Shown here in pieces: positions 57,962 through 64,000 of a DNA stretch of 64,000 nucleotides; within the stretch, counting starts at the first letter, position 1, and each line of letters starts with the position of its first letter. The notes beneath the pieces are model-generated. The model saw only the letters and a list, made by a program, of their open reading frames with translations, was not told where the DNA came from and did no database searches. This DNA is from Tricholoma matsutake (Eukaryota; Basidiomycota; Agaricomycetes; Agaricales; Tricholomataceae). Location: positions 4,340,001 through 4,404,000 of the forward strand of contig AP026547.1 in the NCBI GenBank assembly GCA_026075535.2, given 5' to 3'. The translations under genes were made by a program, and so were the position numbers.

Positions 57962-58441
57962 CTAAGATGCATCGCCCCGATGCATTCGAAATCGCATACG
58001 ACCAAAGTCCGTGACTTGAATGCGACGTGGTGCAGCAGTGTGCCGTCGGTGGAATTCCTTGATTAACTGAGGGGCATTTACATCAGACTCTTCGACCCAT
58101 GAGTTCTCCTCATACCCATAACCCTTCCAATGTACCAAATACTGGAGTTTTCCTTGACGTAAATGGCTGTCCAAGATTGACTTGACTTCATATTGGGGTT
58201 CTCCCTCGATCACTGTAGGTGGTGGTGGTGGGTGTGAATGGTGTCCCGGGAACAGATCTGGGGGAGCTGGAAGCAATTTGACGACATGGAAGACGGGATG
58301 GAGTCTGGACATGGAGGCTGGGAGGCGTAGACGATAGGCATGCGTTCCAACGCACTTGACAATGGGGAAAGGTCCCAAGAAGCAATGAGCGAGTTTCTTG
58401 GATGGACGTGTAGTGGAGATGTCACTGGAGTCAAGATAAAC
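57962..58441 (-). pseudogene. C-terminal integrase/chromodomain segment of gypsy B copy 2
   Basis: Continues after the 58442 stop: GPFPIVKCVGTHAYRLRLPA, HPVFHVVKLLPAPPDLFPG, then a chromodomain (YEVKSILDSHLRQGKLQYLV, HWKGYGYEENSWVEESDVN). Aromatic positions for methyl-lysine binding (Y, W, and Trp in NSW) are kept. It would steer integration to chromatin marked by histone methylation. Confidence 0.88.
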
Positions 58442-61400
58442 TCAATCACCAACCTTGTACTGAGGGGTTGGGGAGTGGCATTGGTTGTAAAATCGCACCA
58501 TGTCATCCTTCACCTTTGCTAAGGCTGCCCTTGCCTCCTCCAAGCCATCCCTCATGCGTTCTGTGAACTCATTCACCGTCTCGATGTGTGAGGGAGTTTG
58601 GCGAGGTTCAAATCCCATGCGTGGATGTCGTCCAGTGTCTAAGAGGAAAGGGGTCTGTTGAGTGGAAGCATGGACATGGTTGTTGTATCCAAATTCGGCC
58701 AAAGGAAGGAGATCATCCCAATCGTCCTGGCGTTCATTGACAAAGAGGTGGATGTACTGCTCCAGTTCCTGGTTGACTCGCTCCGTCTGGCCATCAGTTT
58801 GTGGGTGATAAGTGGTTGAAGCGAGGAGTTTGATCCCCAGGAGTCGGTACAGCTCATGAGTGAACTCTGCCATAAACTGAGGGCCACGATCCAAGAGGAA
58901 GGCACCAGGAAGTCCATGTAATTTCCACACGTGGTGGAGGTAGAGTCGAGCGGCACCTAGGGCACTGACAGTGGTATGAGTGGGAATGAAGTGAGTGCGT
59001 TTTCCCACTGAGTCAACTGTGCACATCACCGCATCGAACCCGTTTGACTCTGGCAATTCCACCACAAAGTCGACACTGACGACATCCCAACAACTCTCTG
59101 GAACAGGAAGAGGGTGTAGCTCACCAATAGGCTTGTGACGAGGAACCTTGGTGCATAAGCAAAGGTCACAAGTGCGACAATACTGACCAATGAGCCGTGA
59201 CATTTGTGGCCACCAATAGTTCCTCGAGGTGAGCTCCAAGGTCTTCCAGCGTCCGGGGTGGCCAGCAATCTGTGAGTCATGGTGTTGGGATATGATGTGC
59301 CGGCGAAGGTCTCGGTCATTGGGAACATAGATGCGATCCCTGAAATACAACAAGTCCTCCTTTTCAGCCCACTCTGCCGCACGTAAGGAAAGGGTCGATC
59401 CCTTCCTCAGTTCTTTAACAGCTCGGGCGACAACATCCTCATGTAAACTGCTACGGTTTGCACAACGAATGTCACGTAGGATGTCCCACTCCTCGCCCTG
59501 GGGTGCGATGCCTTCCAGTGCCCGAATTGTGAATAGGTCTGGCTGTAACAGCACAATGTTTTGGTTGTCACCGCTGCCATCCCCATGGTCTGCACGTCGG
59601 GATAGGGCATCGGTCTTCCCCATGCTGCGACCCGGACGGTGGTGCAAGGAGAAGTCGAATCTAGATAGATACAGGGACCAACGAGCTTGACGACGGTTCA
59701 ATTTCTTGGTTGTCATGAAGTACTCGAGATTCTTGTGATCTGTCCAAATTTCCACCTTGTGTTGGGCACCCTCAAGGAAGTGTCGCCACTCCTCAAGCGC
59801 ACGCATTATCGCCAACATCTCCTTGTCATGGATCTCGTAGTTTCACTCTACAGCACTAAGGCTTTTGGAGTAGAACGCAACAGGATGCCACTTCTGGTCC
59901 TCTGGAGACTGCTGAGACAACACGGCGCCCATCGCAAAGTCAGAACTGTCAGCTTCTACACAAAAAGGACGCGAATCGTCAGCAAAGGTAAGGATCGGAG
60001 TGGAAGTGACCATCTCCTTAAGCTTTTCGAATGCCTCCTGTTGTGCATTATCCCACCTCCATGCCTCCTTTCCTGTCAAGTCAAACAGTGGTCATGCATG
60101 ATGTGAGAAATCCTTGATAAAACGCCGATAGAAATTGATGAAGTCCAGGAAAGACTGCACCTCCTTCTTGTTCGTGGGCGTCGGCCAAGCTGTGACCCCA
60201 TTTACCTTGATAGGATCCATCTCCACTTGACCCTCCGAGATAATCAGGCCGAGGTACTCGATCTTGGTCCTTTCGAACTCGCATTTGTCCTGACAAAGGT
60301 AGAGTTTGTACTGTCGAAGTCGCTCTAGGACGAGGTGCATGATGCGACAGTGCTCTTCAACCATGCAAGTGAAGATGAGGATGTCATCAAGATAGATGCA
60401 GACAATGCCTTCAAGGATGAGGTCATGGAAGATGTTGTTCATCATGGTCTGAAAGGTGGCAGGGCTATTAGTAAGGCCAAAGAACATGACAAGTGGTTCA
60501 AAAAGACCACGGTTGGTACGAAAGGCTGCCTTCCACTCATCTCCCTCCTTTATCCTCACATTATTATAGCCCCAACGGACATCGAGCTTGGTGAAGTATC
60601 GGGCTCCATGGAGCTGGTTTACGAGTTCGGAGATGAGGGGTAGTGGGTAGCAATTTTTGACCATGATGTTGTTGAGCCTTCTGTAGTCTTGAACTGGTCG
60701 AAGTGAGCCATCCTTCTTCTTGACAAAGAAAAAGGGAGAGGCCATGGGTGACTTCGATGGTCAAATACATCCAGAGGCCAGGTGCTCATCGATGAACTGG
60801 TCAAGCTGCCGTTGTTCTTCCAGAGAGAGAGGATAGACCTTGCAGGATGAAGGGGTTGCGCCGGGGGTGAGTTTGATCACGTGATCCCATGGCTTGCCTG
60901 CAGAAAGAGAGTTGAATGACTCCTTGGAGAACACATCTTCAAACTCATGGAGATGAGGGAGTAAGGAGTTAGTAGAGGATTTAGCAGCGTTGTTTTTGTG
61001 GAAGGCCTCAGCGAGGCATTGGGATATGTTCGATGTGGCACACACCTCATGTGATGAGCAAATCGCAGTGTAGAAGATCCGATCACCCTCCTCCACTTCC
61101 TCTGGGTCCTCATCATCATCATCCGAGTCCGGCATTAGATCAGGAACCCCTTCCAATTCCACTTCAGGTATAGGCAGGGGTCCAGCATGACACTTCTGAG
61201 TACGTCGTATTGCTGCCTTCTGTCCACGACGTTCTTGCCTGGCTTCTGTGAAACACGTCCGACAGCAGGATGGACATTGGCTCATGGTAACCTCCCCGGT
61301 ACGCCAGTCGACCTCTGGGTTATGGTCTCGAAGCCATGGTTATCCCAAAATCACCTTTTGCTTTCCTAATTGAGTGACAGCAAAAAGGGCACGCTCACTA

Positions 61401-61906
61401 TGATCTTTGTAATGGAGAACCAGGTCTGCAACCTCTCGGATGGCACCAGCTTCATTTGGGGATCCATCCACATTATATACAGGTATCGGACATGAGAGTG
61501 AGCAAGTATTTAGGCGATGTTGTTGTACCAGATGGGAATTGATGAAGAGACCAGTCACACCAGAGTCCAGGAGCACAGAGACACCAAGTATCTGTCCAGT
61601 GTCAGTCATCTGCAGTTCGATGGCTAGGTTTAAGGAATGTGCAGAGGGAGTGGATGCCAAAATATACTTGTGTGGTAGTTTACGCTCCCATGATTTAATT
61701 TTGGGACATGGAGTAGAAGGAGAGATGGGGAGAGCAGGTACGTCTTTAGCCAACTTCGAAGGGTCAGAGAGGGGAGCAGTCACAGAAATGGATTCATTCT
61801 CTGGGGATTCAACTGACAAGACTTCAAAGCAGTTATGGACAGGCAGTGAGGGTGTACGATTCACTCGCTGCAAATAGGAAAATCCTGCTCCTCTACAACT
61901 TCCAAC
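58442..61906 (-). pseudogene. Broken pol of gypsy B copy 2
   Basis: Protease LLDSGVTGLFIN (active-site region changed from copy 1's DSGATGLFID) ending in a TAA at 61340. RT 60745-60092 with YLDDILIF. RNase H. Then the long open stretch 59818-58442: DHKNLEYFMTTKKLNRRQAR, DALSRR, integrase zinc (HHDSQIAGHPGR...CRTCDLC), catalytic VVSVDFVVELP, FLLDRGPQFMAE, HPQTDGQTERVNQELE. It stops at a TGA after QYKVGD (58442), where arginine is expected. Confidence 0.9.
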
Positions 61907-62979
61907 TTAATCTCCTCTGCAACTTGATCCTTTGCTTCCTCAACATCTACAAGGGCCAACAAATCTTGCAGGAGTTCGTCTCATCCCTCGGGGGTGAGCA
62001 TGCGGATATACTGACGATGGGGACATGCTCCAGCCCTGTGTCCAGGTTCCCCACAATGGTAGCAGAGATCCAACTTATGTGCATGGCTGCAGGCTGCATC
62101 AACATCCATTGGTACTGGGACATTGACGGCTGGTGTGGGAGTTCGATGAAACGGAATGGGGTTAGGGCAGGGGAGGCTTCGATTGAAGGTGTAGGGCGTA
62201 TGAGTGGTAGTTGGAGCACGGAATGCAGCATTAAACGCTGCATTTGTGAGTCGGTTCTCGTCACAGAGTGAAGCAGCTTCATACCAAGCAAGGATATCAT
62301 TGTCCACTGGGCGCCCTTCCAACATCTGTGCAATCTGGTCCTGAATTTCTCGGTTGAGCCCCCGTCAGAACTTCACCACCACTGGTAACCCACTCCCATA
62401 TCCTGCCATGTCCACCAAATCCTTGAACTCATCAATATAGTTGTCCATGGATCGACGTCCCTGGTGGTAAGCAGATGACTCAAGTCGTGTCACTGCTCAG
62501 TGGCATTCATTGAGGGGGCAGAAGTGGCGTACGAACTCAGCTCAAAAGTCACCCCAAGTGGAGAAAGGTAGAGAACCGAGTTCTTTAGTTTGACGTAGGA
62601 TACGGTCCACATAGAGATAGGCGCGTTCAGATTTCATGTATGTGAAGGCCCAATAAATTTTTGCAGCCTCATTGATGAATTGATGCGACTGGAGACTAAT
62701 GTATAACTCACAGGAATTAAGGAATGCACATCCCTGCGCACGTGCACCATTAAATTTGGTGGGGGGGGACGGTTTGATCTGGGCATGTTCCTTAGTGGAC
62801 GTGTTTGGCAAAACATTGTTGTTGGGTGCGCTTGGAGTCATAAAGGGGGAACTATTGGTCGTAGGGTTAGCCTGGAGGGTCCTAATGAAGTTTTCAATCG
62901 TAGATTTAAGCAAGTCAATTTGTGCGCGCATTCCGGAAACGTCGCTTTCAAGCGTGTCGAAGCGTTCTGATGCGTCCAT
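61861..62979 (-). pseudogene. Broken gag of gypsy B copy 2
   Basis: ATG at 62979 (MDASERFDTLESDVSGMRAQ). TGA at 62542-62544 after STWGDF replaces the CGA of copy 1; another TGA lies after RMLTPEG at 61981-61983, where copy 1 has CGA. Zinc knuckle CYHCGEPGHRAGACPH. The original stop is at 61861-61863. Pol starts in the -1 frame before this stop. Confidence 0.88.
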
Positions 62980-63145
62980 GTCACTAGGGAGCGTGTTTGG
63001 CGAAAATGGCGGCGTAACAAAGGCGAGATTATCGGGAACAGTGTGTAGGGACTCTGTGGAGCTTTGGGAAGCATCATCCAGTCCGTACCTGCCTATCTTG
63101 GGCAGCGCATTCACGATTTTCGGGCCTTAGGGGAGAGTTTTCTAC

Positions 63146-63571
63146 TATAAGGGCAACCTAAGCCTCTAGCAAAGGGAAATCCGAAGTTAAAATTATACTA
63201 CATAATACAGGCATTGGGGACACACCTAGCAAAGGGAAATCCGAAGAGAAAACTCTAAGGATCCCCTTGCTGATGCCCAGTATATGTGAAGACGACAAAA
63301 ATCAAATATAACCTAAAAATAGAAAAAGGCAGAGATAGGCGGATCAAGGCCGCCAAATGACATCATACCAAGGGGTATGTGTCGGAAGGGGTACTCCGCC
63401 TCTAAATATAAAAGTGTCAACATGTACAAACATGATAGCAAGGGAAAATTAGTAATAAAATCCGGAAAAATCATAGAAAATGAAGAATAGAAGGAAATGA
63501 GGTGGGGAAAAATATAGGACAAACATAAAAAATAGGAGAAACACACAGGGCACCCCCCTAGTCCCCTTACA
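63146..63571 (-). repeat. 5' LTR of gypsy B copy 2
   Basis: 426 bp. Beside it, at 63134-63143, is the AGAGTTTTCT self-complementary PBS candidate, and AGAAAACTCT lies within the LTR near 63246. Confidence 0.95.
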
Positions 63572-63576
63572 ACTAC

Positions 63577-64000
63577 TGTAAATTTCAAATATCAGTCAAT
63601 TGACGAAGAGTGGCATTTTGATATAGCAAACTTATCTAGCTATGACATTATACTAGGGACACCATGGTTGTATGCGCATCGTATGACGATGGGTATTAAT
63701 CCAGCACGCGTGATTGTTGGTAGCAACAAGGCATTACCGCTTAAGGGTGATGCCATAACAAAGATATCTTTGCGCGCTGTGGAGATTGCTGAGGAAGATC
63801 TTCAACAGGCTAGAGATGAATTGATTGAGTATGCTCGTCCACTGTGCAAAGAAATGGCAGAGACAGGCTTACCACCATTGCGAGCCATCAATCATGAGAT
63901 CCCGTTGATTGACATCAGGAAGGTTTATCCTTGGCAGCCATCTCGGTGTCCAGAAATGTTCCGACCTCAATGGATGGTGAAAAAGAATGCTTACCTTGCA
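63577..64000 (+). pseudogene. Gypsy H protease end and RT approach (runs off window)
   Basis: Continues the protease interrupted at 57524: WGTT joined to VNFKYQSIDEEWHFDIAN, then IILGTPWLYAHRMTMGINPA (the conserved ILG of retropepsins). A linker and PLIDIRKVYPWQPSRCPEMF lead toward RT. No stop appears in the 424 bp visible, in contrast to the 5' part. Confidence 0.8.

Larger units (their letters stand above)
57525..63571 (-). mobile_element. Complete Ty3/gypsy chromovirus 'gypsy B', copy 2
   Basis: 6047 bp including two 426-bp LTRs. The target duplication ACTAC lies at 57520-57524 and 63572-63576. Removing the element and one ACTAC makes gypsy H read GATTGGGGTACTACTGTAAA, i.e. an open protease frame. 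Gag, protease, RT, RNase H, integrase and chromodomain are all present but with several stops. It is highly similar to copy 1 at the left end of the window. Confidence 0.96.
40900..64000 (+). mobile_element. Ty3/gypsy element 'gypsy H', host of nested insertions
   Basis: Plus-strand gypsy whose parts are spread over 23 kb by insertions. Its Gag starts at 41211 (MSETRYPLRNRLAREYVAA). It is interrupted at 41267/54201 by the TIR element, continues 54201-57524 (rest of Gag, zinc knuckle, start of protease), is interrupted again by gypsy B copy 2, and resumes at 57520/63577 in the same codon frame (rest of protease, linker, start of RT). It runs off the window at 64000. Removing both inserts gives one continuous element. 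Stops in Gag and a changed protease active site show that this copy is dead. Confidence 0.85.

Overview
The window is fungal DNA, most likely from an agaricomycete mushroom (Basidiomycota). The evidence is short GT-AG introns of about 45-60 bp in nearly every gene, intron-rich single-copy eukaryotic genes (VPS39/VAM6, MEX67), a GMC oxidoreductase relic of mushroom type, and dense LTR retrotransposons, several with chromodomains. I cannot name the species.

Layout. 1-4426: 3' part (minus strand) of a degenerate Ty3/gypsy chromovirus, 'gypsy B copy 1'. It lies in a second decayed gypsy on the plus strand ('gypsy G', 4427-9038), which also carries a small GGGTAAGG-rich insertion. 9039-9442: tail of a decayed copia element. 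9443-11310: candidate DNA transposon with long inverted repeats. 11365-11487: 13-bp minisatellite. 11562-17843: three intact tandem MFS transporter genes with the same exon pattern. 19260-20847: two related genes with an unusual Cys/His zinc-binding module. 21618-22350: GMC oxidoreductase pseudogene. 22350-25656: gene-poor.

25657-40595 is an ordinary gene block: a hypothetical gene, VPS39 (HOPS endosome/vacuole tethering), an ankyrin-repeat gene, MEX67 (mRNA export) and a serine-rich hypothetical gene.

40900-64000 is a nest of transposons. The base is a plus-strand gypsy ('gypsy H') whose Gag starts at 41211. A large terminal-inverted-repeat (TIR) transposon (41268-54200) sits in Gag after codon 19, with a near-perfect 8-bp target duplication. 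Its gene joins an Ulp1/C48-type SUMO-protease domain, a Cys/His finger and a DDE-like transposase region. That element was itself hit by a 628-bp MITE with 39-bp inverted repeats (43075-43702) and by an intact copia element (44221-49980) with apparently identical LTRs and a 5-bp duplication. Farther on, gypsy H was hit in its protease codons by a complete second copy of gypsy B (57525-63571), again with a 5-bp duplication. Removing each LTR insert rejoins the host reading frame exactly.

How it works together. The older elements carry many TGA stops at sites where a sister copy or the family has CGA (arginine), which fits CpG methylation followed by deamination. The copia element shows no such damage and appears young and potentially autonomous. 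Two priming schemes can be read from sequence: gypsy B looks self-primed (Tf1/sushi style), and the copia looks primed by a half initiator-Met tRNA (as in Drosophila copia and yeast Ty5). The best candidate for a poorly described system is the Ulp1-transposase TIR element, with seven same-strand GGATAAAAA motifs near its ends.
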